Origin: Deltaproteobacteria bacterium
Lineage (GTDB): Bacteria; Desulfobacterota; Desulfuromonadia; Geobacterales; Pseudopelobacteraceae
DNA length: 64,000 nt
Direction: 5' to 3'
Assembly: GCA_021781535.1 (NCBI GenBank)
Contig: JAJXWO010000001.1
Span: 62,001-126,000, forward strand
Part shown: positions 1-7,243 of the stretch, piece by piece
Position numbering within the stretch: position 1 is the stretch's first letter
Layout: each line of letters starts with the position of its first letter
Position numbers and translations under genes: made by a program
The notes under the pieces: model-generated
What the model was told of the DNA's origin: nothing
The model's database searches: none
What the model saw: only the letters and a program-made list of their open reading frames with translations

Positions 1-671
1 GCCAGCGCGCCGTCACTGCCGGGGCGAACCAGGAATACTTCATCAACGGCCTCACAGGTCGGGGTGCGGTAGGTATCAATGGCCCATAAACGGGCACCAT
101 TGCGCCGCGCCACCTGAGCATCGCGGAGCGCATGGATGCTGGTCGCAGCAGCATTGATTCCCCACATGATTACCAGGTCGCTCTGTTCCATTTCGGCCGG
201 TTCCATGGCCGGGGTGTCCCCCATAAGCATCTTCCAGCCGGCATCCTTGGCCGGAGAACAGATGGTTCGCTCCAGTCGTGAGGCCCCCAGTTTGTGGAAA
301 AAGGCATGACCGGCATTACGCTGGACCAGTCCCATCGTACCGGCGTATGAGTACGGGAGGATTGCTTCTGCTCCATACGTCGAACATATTCCTTGCCAGC
401 GCGAACAGATGAGTTTGATTGCACTCTCCCAGGTGATCGGCTCGAACTCGCCGGCACCTTTCTTTCCGACTCGGTGCAGCGGAGTAGTCAGGCGTCGGGG
501 AGAGTGGACGGTCTGTTCGTAATGTCCCATCTTCGGGCAGAGCAGACCGCGGGTAACCGGGTGATCCGGATCACCACTGACACTGATAGCGTGGCCGTTT
601 TCGACGGTTACCAGAAGCCCGCAGGCATCGGGGCAGTCATAAGGGCAGACGGAATGGGCTGTAGCGGGCAT
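1..671 (-). CDS. Molybdopterin oxidoreductase, N-terminal part (runs off the window)
   Basis: Reading leftward from an ATG at 671, the frame stays open to the window edge (about 223 residues), so only the 5' part is present. The N-terminus has the four-cysteine iron-sulfur motif of the bis-MGD molybdenum/tungsten oxidoreductases: CPYDCPDAC near residues 9-17 and a following LLCPK around residue 44. The ORF continues into the typical ITWESAIKLI and YSYAGTMG stretches. The YDCPDAC form is common in the NasA/BisC-like branch, but the substrate cannot be told from this portion. No Tat signal precedes the first cysteine, which suggests a cytoplasmic enzyme. A purine-rich AAAGGAT lies upstream of the ATG. 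Confidence 0.85.
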   Translation of the reverse strand, partial: MPATAHSVCPYDCPDACGLLVTVENGHAISVSGDPDHPVTRGLLCPKMGHYEQTVHSPRRLTTPLHRVGKKGAGEFEPITWESAIKLICSRWQGICSTYGAEAILPYSYAGTMGLVQRNAGHAFFHKLGASRLERTICSPAKDAGWKMLMGDTPAMEPAEMEQSDLVIMWGINAAATSIHALRDAQVARRNGARLWAIDTYRTPTCEAVDEVFLVRPGSDGAL

Positions 672-868
672 GGTTGATATCCTTTCACTCCTGATCCTGA
701 TAAACAGAGGTACGTCGTTAGCCAAGATATTTTATGCCTGAAAAGAACAGAAAACAACTTCCAACTTACTAAAATTGAGGTAGTATCATACCCGATTTCA
801 AAAAACATTTGCAGATGAAATAGTTTTTATGCAATACGTTAAGGTGACTACAATATGAGAGGTTTAAT

Positions 869-1429
869 ATGACGCAGCAGCCGGAAATCCTGCATTACGC
901 CGTTTCCGTGGTCGGCAAAGACCGCCCCGGTATCGTGGCCGCTATTACCGAGGGGCTTTTTAACCTCGGCTGCAACATCGCTGACTCCAGTTGCACGATG
1001 CTGGGGGGCGAGTTTGCGATGATTCTAATTATTTCGCTGAAAAAACCGTTCAGCAAATCCCGCCTGGTTGAAGAGCTGAAGCCGGTATGCGACCGGATAG
1101 GCATGACGCTCGGGGTGCGCACCCTCCATCCTGACGAGGTGGCCCGTCAGGAAACCGATGGTGAAATCTGCATGATCTCGGTCTATGGCGCCGACCAGCC
1201 GGGTATCGTTTACCGTGTCACCCGTGAGCTTGCAGCTCGCAGCATAAACATTACCGATCTCAACACCAAGCTGATTGGAACTGCCGAGGAACCGGTCTAT
1301 GTGTTGATGCTCGAGGTGGCGCTGCCCGATGGGGAGAGCCCTGAAAGTGTGGAGCAGACGCTTGTCGCTTTGAAAAAAGAGCTGAACGTGGAGATCGGCG
1401 TTCGGGTTATAACACCGGTGGCTTTTTAA
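869..1429 (+). CDS. Tandem ACT-domain protein, GcvR-like regulator
   Basis: The protein has 186 residues and two ACT domains, one at about residues 9-80 (starting VVGKDRPGIVAAIT) and one at about 97-175 (starting VYGADQPGIVYRVT). The repeated DxPGIV turn is the usual amino-acid-binding edge of ACT domains. This matches the GcvR-like family, which acts by ligand binding and protein contact and has no DNA-binding domain. The target in this organism is unknown. The gene ends two bases before the deformylase start, so the two are very likely co-transcribed. AGAGG lies just before the ATG. Confidence 0.85.
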   Translation: MTQQPEILHYAVSVVGKDRPGIVAAITEGLFNLGCNIADSSCTMLGGEFAMILIISLKKPFSKSRLVEELKPVCDRIGMTLGVRTLHPDEVARQETDGEICMISVYGADQPGIVYRVTRELAARSINITDLNTKLIGTAEEPVYVLMLEVALPDGESPESVEQTLVALKKELNVEIGVRVITPVAF

Positions 1430-1431
1430 CA

Positions 1432-1935
1432 ATGGCGATTCAGACGATTTTACGGTATCCGCATCCGGTGTTGAAAAAACTTTGCAATCGGGTACAGCAG
1501 ATCGACCGGAATATCCACGAGCTGATTCAGGACCTGGTGGACACGATGCATGAAGGGCCCGGTTCGGTTGGTGTTGCAGCTCCGCAGATCGGCGTTACGC
1601 TCCGGGTATGTGTGGTGGATGTTTCCAAGAACCGTCACGGTAAGGAGAACAACCACGGCTTGCTGTGTATGATCAATCCTGAAATCACGGATCGTAGCGG
1701 TTCGGCGACCATGCGCGAAGGGTGCATGAGTGTGCCGGACTATACCGGTGATGTCGAGCGGGCCACCGAAATCACGCTGCAGTTTACTCTGCCGGACGGG
1801 ACGCATCAGGTGATTGCCGCCAGCGGGTTTGAAGCGGTCGCCATCCAGCACGAAATGGACCATCTGGATGGTGTCCTGTTTCTGGACCGCGTAACCAGCA
1901 TAAAGACCGGGCTGTTCCGGCGGAAGAACTATTAA
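1432..1935 (+). CDS. def: Peptide deformylase
   Basis: This enzyme removes the formyl group from the initiator methionine of new proteins. All three family motifs are present: GVAAPQIG (residues 47-54), EGCMS (96-100, metal ligand Cys98) and QHEMDH (139-144, ligands His140 and His144, catalytic Glu141). Its 167 residues are the normal length. The ATG lies two bases after the upstream ACT gene. No fmt gene is adjacent here, unlike many genomes where def and fmt are paired. Confidence 0.95.
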   Translation: MAIQTILRYPHPVLKKLCNRVQQIDRNIHELIQDLVDTMHEGPGSVGVAAPQIGVTLRVCVVDVSKNRHGKENNHGLLCMINPEITDRSGSATMREGCMSVPDYTGDVERATEITLQFTLPDGTHQVIAASGFEAVAIQHEMDHLDGVLFLDRVTSIKTGLFRRKNY

Positions 1936-1955
1936 GGATGATGGGGGATGATGTC

Positions 1956-2513
1956 ATGTCGGAACTCTTGACCAAAAAGGAACAGAAGGAACTGCTGAAG
2001 ATTGCCCGGGAAACGATTGTTGCGTATGTCACCAACCGGAAAGTTCCTGCCGTCGTCACAACATCACCGGGGCTTAATCTGCACTCCGGTTGTTTTGTCA
2101 CGGTCAAGCAGAAGGAAGAGTTGCGCGGGTGTATCGGCAATTTTGTATCCGAGCAACCGTTGTACCTGCTGGTGCAGGAAATGGCAGTCTCTGCCGCAAC
2201 CCGCGACCCCCGCTTCTACCCGATGAAAGTCGAGGATCTGGCCGACTTCACCCTCGAGATCTCGGTGCTTTCACCACTGGTAAAAGCCACCTCAGTCGAC
2301 GAAATCAAGGTCGGCACCCATGGCATCTACATCGTCAAAGGGAGTTATCGCGGAGTGCTGCTCCCCCAGGTTGCCACCGAATACGGGTGGAATCGAGACG
2401 AGTTCCTGCAGCATACCTGCATCAAGGCCGGCCTGCCGAAGGATGCCTGGACGGGGGAGTGTGATATATTTATCTTCAGCGCCCAGGTTTTCGGCGAAGG
2501 AGCACGGAAGTAG
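1956..2513 (+). CDS. amrA: AMMECR1-domain protein (AmmeMemoRadiSam protein A)
   Basis: The protein has about 185 residues with the AMMECR1 hallmark LRGCIGNF and the downstream DPRFYPM and LEISVLSPL stretches. The family is conserved from bacteria to humans, and its biochemical role is unsettled. In bacteria it often occurs with a Memo-like protein and a radical SAM protein (AmrB, AmrS); neither partner is visible in this window. I chose the ATG at 1956 because a GGGGG run ends eight bases upstream. An in-frame ATG at 1938 is possible but has almost no room for a ribosome binding site after the def stop at 1935. Confidence 0.88.
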   Translation: MSELLTKKEQKELLKIARETIVAYVTNRKVPAVVTTSPGLNLHSGCFVTVKQKEELRGCIGNFVSEQPLYLLVQEMAVSAATRDPRFYPMKVEDLADFTLEISVLSPLVKATSVDEIKVGTHGIYIVKGSYRGVLLPQVATEYGWNRDEFLQHTCIKAGLPKDAWTGECDIFIFSAQVFGEGARK

Positions 2514-2525
2514 CTATCCTGCCTC

Positions 2526-3419
2526 TCATGTTTTATTCATATCTGCCTGCGGCAAGCCACGAACCATCTCTTCAAACTCTCCAGCAAGCGGAGCGAAGGC
2601 AGTGACCTCTATTCTCTTCGAATTCAGAAACGTCATCGCTGAGCAGTGCAGCATCATGCGTCCGGCTGACGGGCCGCCATAGGTTGCATCGCCGACGATC
2701 GGCAGGCCGACCGATTCAAGGTGCACCCTGATCTGGTGGGTACGTCCGGTCAGCGGCTGTGCTTCTACTAGTGAGAGGTCAGCGGATGACGCAACGATCC
2801 GGAATTTGGTTATGGAAGGTTTCCCCCCTTCGATGACCCCGTAACGGGCCGAGGCGATTTTGCCAATCGGTGCGTCCACAATCCACCTCTCCTGATCGGG
2901 GTGGCCGCGCACCAATGCGAGATACCGCTTGTCGACAAGACCATCCTGAAACTGTTTAGAAAGCCAGGCGGCCGCCGGCCGGTTTTTCGGAAAGATCATC
3001 GTTCCTGAAGTGCCGCGATCAAGGCGGTGAACAACCCGGGCCGGCTCGCTGTTCCCCTGCGCCTTGAAATATTCGGTCACCCAGTATTCCAGCGTCCCTT
3101 TCAGCTGGTAGGGGGTGCGCTGGCTGTTGATGCCGGCCGGTTTGTTGACGGCGATCAATTCGGCATCCTCGTACAACAGCGCCTCGGGAGCTAGCCGCAG
3201 TTCCTGAAAGCGCCCCGTCTCCATGATGCCGATCTCGATGACATCTCCCGTCTTGACACTCCGGGACGCCACCCGTACCAGCGCGACGTTGACCGTACAC
3301 CCGCCTCGGTCGATGATGCGGCGCGCCTCCGATTTGCTGACTCCTGCACAAAGGGATGCAATGGCATCATCGAGACGTAATCCGCTCTGATCTTTCCCAA
3401 CTGTTTTTCGTAGTATCAT
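2526..3419 (-). CDS. RluA-family pseudouridine synthase
   Basis: The 297-residue protein has an N-terminal S4 RNA-binding region (about residues 13-70) and the RluA catalytic motif HRLDRGTSG (131-139, catalytic Asp134). The RTHQIRVHL stretch lies near the C-terminal end of the core. It should isomerise uridine in rRNA or tRNA; the exact target position cannot be read from the sequence. A second RluA-type protein lies at 48178-49134 and is closer to RluD. The gene is convergent with amrA, with only 12 bases between the stops. Confidence 0.9.
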   Translation of the reverse strand: MILRKTVGKDQSGLRLDDAIASLCAGVSKSEARRIIDRGGCTVNVALVRVASRSVKTGDVIEIGIMETGRFQELRLAPEALLYEDAELIAVNKPAGINSQRTPYQLKGTLEYWVTEYFKAQGNSEPARVVHRLDRGTSGTMIFPKNRPAAAWLSKQFQDGLVDKRYLALVRGHPDQERWIVDAPIGKIASARYGVIEGGKPSITKFRIVASSADLSLVEAQPLTGRTHQIRVHLESVGLPIVGDATYGGPSAGRMMLHCSAMTFLNSKRIEVTAFAPLAGEFEEMVRGLPQADMNKT

Positions 3420-3503
3420 GGTGTCGTAGTATCCTTTTTAGACGTTGATTTCAATCAATTCCTTTGTGGCGAAAGCACATCATTTCTGCTAGACTTCGCC
3501 GCC

Positions 3504-4094
3504 ATGATCGATTCCATCTGCAACTCCATACCCGCGCTGCGTGGTCCGGTGCCGCTTTCACACCTGTTCCTGCAGACGTTTGTCCGTGACGGGCATAGTG
3601 TCATTGATGCGACCTGCGGCAACGGCCACGATACTCTGTTATTGGCCCGTTTGGTCGGCACCAGCGGCCATGTCTGGGGTTTTGACATTCAACAGCAGGC
3701 GATTGTCGAGACCGGCCGCAGGCTGGCGGAAGCGGAACTGGCGGACCGGGTGACGCTCCTGCCGGTCGGGCACGAAGAACTGGCGACGCATGTCCGAAAG
3801 CCGGTACAGGTTGTGCTGTTCAATCTGGGGTATCGGCCTGGTGGAGATCGCAGCATCATTACCCGGCCTGACACAACCGCCAAAGCACTGGAACAATCAC
3901 TGGATCTGCTTGCAGCGGGCGGAATTGTGCTGGTGACGGTGTACCCCGGCCACAGCGGTGGCGCTGATGAACAGTCCACCGTCGAGAACTGGGCGGCGGG
4001 TCTTGATCCGCGGGACTGGCATTGCTGGCGCATGGGACAGACAAACGTCAGTCAGGCCGCTCCGTATCTGCTCCTCGTCCAGAAAGTGCTTTGA
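3504..4094 (+). CDS. SAM-dependent methyltransferase, MnmM/YtqB-like
   Basis: The protein has 196 residues and a class I methyltransferase fold: VIDATCGNGHDTLLLA is the SAM-binding motif I and VVLFNLGYRPGGDRSIIT is the diagnostic family motif. These match the PF06962 family, whose Bacillus and Staphylococcus members (YtqB, now MnmM) methylate nm5s2U34 to mnm5s2U34 in tRNA. The family assignment is firm; the exact substrate here is inferred by homology. The ribosome binding site before the ATG is weak. The stop is one base before the next gene's ATG. Confidence 0.82.
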   Translation: MIDSICNSIPALRGPVPLSHLFLQTFVRDGHSVIDATCGNGHDTLLLARLVGTSGHVWGFDIQQQAIVETGRRLAEAELADRVTLLPVGHEELATHVRKPVQVVLFNLGYRPGGDRSIITRPDTTAKALEQSLDLLAAGGIVLVTVYPGHSGGADEQSTVENWAAGLDPRDWHCWRMGQTNVSQAAPYLLLVQKVL

Positions 4095-4095
4095 C

Positions 4096-5241
4096 ATGCT
4101 GCACAACCTGCTCCCCTTCATAGCCGTCCTGCCGGCGCTGGTATATTCGCTGATCTCGCTGTTCTGCGCGCTGAAATATTTTAAAACAGCTGGCCACCTC
4201 GCTTCTCACCTTATACCTCACGGAGTTTCGATTCTGAAGCCGGTCAAAGGGATGGACGAAGACAGTTACGATAACTTTGCCTCGTTCTGCCACCAGGAGT
4301 ATGTGGGGAAGGTGCAGCTTGTTTTTGCCGCAGCATCGCCTGACGACCCGGTTATTCCGGTCATCAGGCAGTTAATTGGTGATTTCCCGGAACATGACAT
4401 CATGTTGTGTATCAATCCGGCCCTGCACGGGCCAAACTACAAAGTATCCAACCTGATCAATGCCTTCCCCGAGGCAACGCATGACATTATTATCGTCTGC
4501 GACAGTGACATTCATGTAGCGCCGGACTATCTGCAGTCGGTGACGGCCCATTTTTCCGATCCGCAGGTTGGCCTCGTTACTTCACTGTACCGCACCTCCA
4601 CTGTCCATGGTATCGCCACCGCCCTCGAAGCAATCGGCTTTACGTCCGAGATGATTCCCAACGTGCTTGTTGCACGGCAACTGGAAGGACTTACCTTCGC
4701 TCTGGGCGCTTCAATGGCGGTCAGACGCGAAGCATTACGGGCTATCGGTGGTTTTGAATCACTGGCCAGCTACCTGGCTGACGACTATCAACTCGGCAAC
4801 AAGATTCACCGTGCCGGGTGGCAGATCGTTCTTGACCCCTGCTTTGTCGAGAGTGTCATCAAATCTGATAACCTGATGTCCGTACTGTCCCGGCAGTTGC
4901 GCTGGGCCCGCACCATGCGGGTCAGCCGCCCGGGAGGTTACCTGGCCTCCGGATTGACGCTGCCGTTCCCCGCCGCTCTGCTGGCAACGCTGCTGGCTCC
5001 GTCACCGGCACTCGGAGTGGCGGCGGTAGCGTTGCTGTACGGCGTGCGCCTGATCGTCTCCACCCTCCTCAGCCGTCGTTTTGTCCGGGATGGCCTCTTT
5101 CCCCGCTGGCTCTGGCTGCTCCCCCTGCGGGACATGCTCGCATTTTTCACCTGGGCGCTTTCATTCCTGGGAAATCAGGTTGAATGGCGCGGCAGCCGCT
5201 TTGTACTGAAACCGGGGGGAAAGATCGAAGAGTTGGTCTGA
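4096..5241 (+). CDS. hpnI: HpnI/ceramide-glucosyltransferase-like GT21 glycosyltransferase
   Basis: The membrane protein has 381 residues. An N-terminal membrane segment is followed by a family 21 glycosyltransferase domain: SILKPVKG, the metal-binding CDSDIHV, the catalytic ADDYQLG, and RQLRW as the (Q/R)xxRW motif. Two or three hydrophobic segments lie at the C-terminus. This layout matches HpnI, which adds N-acetylglucosamine to bacteriohopanetetrol, and its relatives the ceramide glucosyltransferases. No other hopanoid gene is in the window, so the acceptor is inferred. The ATG at 4096 directly follows the methyltransferase stop; a longer in-frame start exists upstream but would lie inside that gene. 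Confidence 0.78.
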   Translation: MLHNLLPFIAVLPALVYSLISLFCALKYFKTAGHLASHLIPHGVSILKPVKGMDEDSYDNFASFCHQEYVGKVQLVFAAASPDDPVIPVIRQLIGDFPEHDIMLCINPALHGPNYKVSNLINAFPEATHDIIIVCDSDIHVAPDYLQSVTAHFSDPQVGLVTSLYRTSTVHGIATALEAIGFTSEMIPNVLVARQLEGLTFALGASMAVRREALRAIGGFESLASYLADDYQLGNKIHRAGWQIVLDPCFVESVIKSDNLMSVLSRQLRWARTMRVSRPGGYLASGLTLPFPAALLATLLAPSPALGVAAVALLYGVRLIVSTLLSRRFVRDGLFPRWLWLLPLRDMLAFFTWALSFLGNQVEWRGSRFVLKPGGKIEELV

Positions 5242-5310
5242 TGGAGCCGAATTTCTTCTACCCGGCCGTGCCGGATAAAGGCTGACAGGCGCAGGAAGGT
5301 GAAAAAAATG

Positions 5311-5338
5311 TTGACTGCTCCAGAGTAAAAGGTCTAAA
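5311..5338 (+). promoter_or_regulatory. Candidate promoter of the tetR gene
   Basis: TTGACT (5311-5316) and TCTAAA (5333-5338) are separated by 16 bases. Transcription would start inside the palindrome at 5340-5357, as expected of an autorepressed TetR gene. Confidence 0.5.
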
Positions 5339-5339
5339 A

Positions 5340-5357
5340 GGAATGAACGTTCATTCT
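5340..5357. promoter_or_regulatory. Palindromic TetR operator, site 1
   Basis: The inverted repeat GAATGAA-CG-TTCATTC sits immediately downstream of the candidate -10 box of the tetR gene. The same 8-base arms occur again at 5996-6013 before the efflux genes. A shared site in front of a TetR gene and its neighbouring efflux operon is the classic arrangement for autoregulation plus target repression. The binding protein is inferred to be the TetR product encoded between the two sites. Confidence 0.8.
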
Positions 5358-5378
5358 GATAATGGGGCAAAGAAAAGT

Positions 5379-5954
5379 ATGGCAAAACTGGAAAAACGCG
5401 ATGAGATCGTTCGAGCAGCTTTGGAGTTGATTGCCGAGCACGGCTTTCATGGGGCTCCGATGGCGATGATCGCTGAAAAGGCCGGGGTCGGCGCTGGAAC
5501 GATCTACCGCTACTTCGAGAACAAGGATGTGTTGATCAACGAACTGTACCGCGATCTGGAAGAGCGGCTTTGCGCCGTTCTGATGGAAGGCTATTCCCCG
5601 GAGCAACCGGTCAGGGAAAGGTTTATCCATCTCGGCACCGCGATCCTCCGTTACTGTATTTCCAGTCCATTGGATTTCCGCTTTCTGGAGCAGTTCCATA
5701 ATTCTCCCTATGGCGTGGTGCATCGCCGGGATAAACTCTTTGGTAAAACCGACCAGAAAGATGTGTACCGCGAATTGTTCGAGGAAGGTCTGGTCCAGCA
5801 GGTTGTCAAACAACTCCCCATGGTCGTACTCTTTGCCCTCGCATTCGGCCCCCTGATAACCGTAGCGCGTGATCATATCCTCGGTTTTGTGGTGTTGGAT
5901 GAAGCCCTGATCGGGCAGACCATTGCCGCCTGCTGGGATGGCTTGAAGCGGTAA
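5379..5954 (+). CDS. TetR/AcrR-family transcriptional repressor
   Basis: The protein has about 191 residues with an N-terminal TetR helix-turn-helix; the recognition region reads MIAEKAGVGAGTIYRYFENK. The rest is a helical ligand-binding domain without close resemblance to a characterised sensor. An in-frame ATG at 5343 lies inside the operator and has no ribosome binding site, so I prefer the ATG at 5379. The gene directly precedes a full RND efflux operon in the same direction and is flanked by identical palindromes, so it most likely represses itself and the pump. The inducer is unknown. Confidence 0.88.
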   Translation: MAKLEKRDEIVRAALELIAEHGFHGAPMAMIAEKAGVGAGTIYRYFENKDVLINELYRDLEERLCAVLMEGYSPEQPVRERFIHLGTAILRYCISSPLDFRFLEQFHNSPYGVVHRRDKLFGKTDQKDVYRELFEEGLVQQVVKQLPMVVLFALAFGPLITVARDHILGFVVLDEALIGQTIAACWDGLKR

Positions 5955-5995
5955 GCTTTTTATAATCGACATCATATAGATAATGCAGGTATATC

Positions 5996-6013
5996 GGAAT
6001 GAACATTCATTCC
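5996..6013. promoter_or_regulatory. Palindromic TetR operator, site 2
   Basis: GGAATGAA-CA-TTCATTCC is a perfect 8-base inverted repeat with a two-base spacer, almost identical to 5340-5357. It lies 21 bases before the start of the membrane-fusion gene. A -10-like GATAAT (5979-5984) is just upstream, so bound repressor would block an internal promoter for the pump genes. Confidence 0.8.
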
Positions 6014-6034
6014 ATTAAAATCACAGGGGTGTTT

Positions 6035-7231
6035 ATGCAAGCCACGTACAGAACTAAATTGATTGCTGCCGCCGGAATTTTCCTCGGCGGTTTGATGGCT
6101 GCATCATGCAGCAAGGCGCCTCAAGCACCACCACAGGCAGCCCCTCCGGAAGTAGGGGTTGTGACGGTGCAGCCGCAGCGCGTTGCGATTACCACCGAAT
6201 TGTCGGGGAGAACGTCAGCTTTAATGGTCGCCGAGGTGAGGCCTCAGGTGGGGGGGATCATCCAGAGGCGGGTTTTTACCGAGGGAAGCGATGTCAAGGC
6301 CGGCCAGGTATTGTACCGGATTGATCCGGCCAGCTATCAGGCCGCGTATGCCAGCGCCAAGGCAGCAGAGTCCCGTACTGAGGCCACCATGATAGCGGCG
6401 CGGCTGAAGGCGGCGCGTTACCAGGATCTCGTCAAAATAAAGGCGGTCAGCCAGCAGGACAACGACGATGCACAGGCAGCCCTCAAGCAGGCGGAAGCAG
6501 ACGTGGCGGCGGCCAAGGCGGCGGTCGACACCGCCCGGATCAACCTGGCCTACACCAAGGTAACGGCCCCGATCTCCGGATGGATCGGCCGTTCCACAGT
6601 AACCGACGGAGCGTTAGTGACCGCCAGCCAGGCTACTGCGTTGGCCACGATCCAGCAACTTGGTTCCATGTATGTAGATGTCACCCAATCCAGTGCCGAA
6701 ATGCTGAAGCTGAAACAGAGTCTCGCCAGTGGCCTGATGAAAAACGGAGGTCGAGCACAGGCACGGGTCAGGCTGGTACTGGAGGATGGCAGCTCGTATC
6801 CCGTGCCTGGCATCCTGAAATTCTCGGAAGTCACCGTGGACCAGAGTACCGGATCTATAACGCTGCGGGCGATCTTCCCCAATCCGAAACAGACCCTGCT
6901 GCCGGGCATGTTTGTCCGGGCGATCCTGGAGGAAGGGGTGAACGAGCAGGCGCTACTGGTGCCTCAACGAGGTGTTAGCCGTAATCCGAAAGGTGAAGCG
7001 ATGGTCATGGTAGTTGGGGCCAAAGAGGTGGTTGAACCGCGAATTATCAAGGTCGCCCGGACGATCGGCGACAACTGGTTGGTGAGCGATGGACTGAAAG
7101 CCGGTGACCGTGTCATAGTGGAAGGTCTCCAGAAGGCGCGACCGGGAACGCCGGTCACGGCTGTGCCGTTTGGAGCCAAACCGGAAGCGCCTCCTGCAGG
7201 AACCCCTCAACCAGCTGCAGCCAAAAAATAA
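6035..7231 (+). CDS. RND efflux periplasmic adaptor (membrane fusion protein, AcrA/MexA type)
   Basis: The protein has about 398 residues. It starts with a lipoprotein-type signal peptide ending GGLMAASC, so the adaptor is probably anchored to the inner membrane by its lipidated cysteine. It then shows the lipoyl halves (GGIIQRRVFTEGSDVKAGQV and VTAPISGWIG) around an alpha-helical hairpin rich in Ala, Lys and Gln, and a C-terminal beta domain with FVRAILEEGV. An ATG at 5999 lies within the operator; the ATG at 6035 follows AGGGG at suitable spacing. It bridges the RND pump and the outer membrane channel encoded next. Confidence 0.92.
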   Translation: MQATYRTKLIAAAGIFLGGLMAASCSKAPQAPPQAAPPEVGVVTVQPQRVAITTELSGRTSALMVAEVRPQVGGIIQRRVFTEGSDVKAGQVLYRIDPASYQAAYASAKAAESRTEATMIAARLKAARYQDLVKIKAVSQQDNDDAQAALKQAEADVAAAKAAVDTARINLAYTKVTAPISGWIGRSTVTDGALVTASQATALATIQQLGSMYVDVTQSSAEMLKLKQSLASGLMKNGGRAQARVRLVLEDGSSYPVPGILKFSEVTVDQSTGSITLRAIFPNPKQTLLPGMFVRAILEEGVNEQALLVPQRGVSRNPKGEAMVMVVGAKEVVEPRIIKVARTIGDNWLVSDGLKAGDRVIVEGLQKARPGTPVTAVPFGAKPEAPPAGTPQPAAAKK

Positions 7232-7243
7232 AGGAGCCGCTTC

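Noticed and set aside
3958-4095. Longer start of the HpnI-like gene overlapping the methyltransferase
   Set aside because: The extra residues are out-of-frame sequence of the upstream gene; ATG 4096 gives the normal N-terminus.
5343-5378. ATG at 5343 as the tetR start
   Set aside because: It lies inside the operator palindrome with no ribosome binding site; the ATG at 5379 is more plausible.
5999-6034. ATG at 5999 as the efflux adaptor start
   Set aside because: It is part of the second operator; the ATG at 6035 has AGGGG and starts a proper signal peptide.
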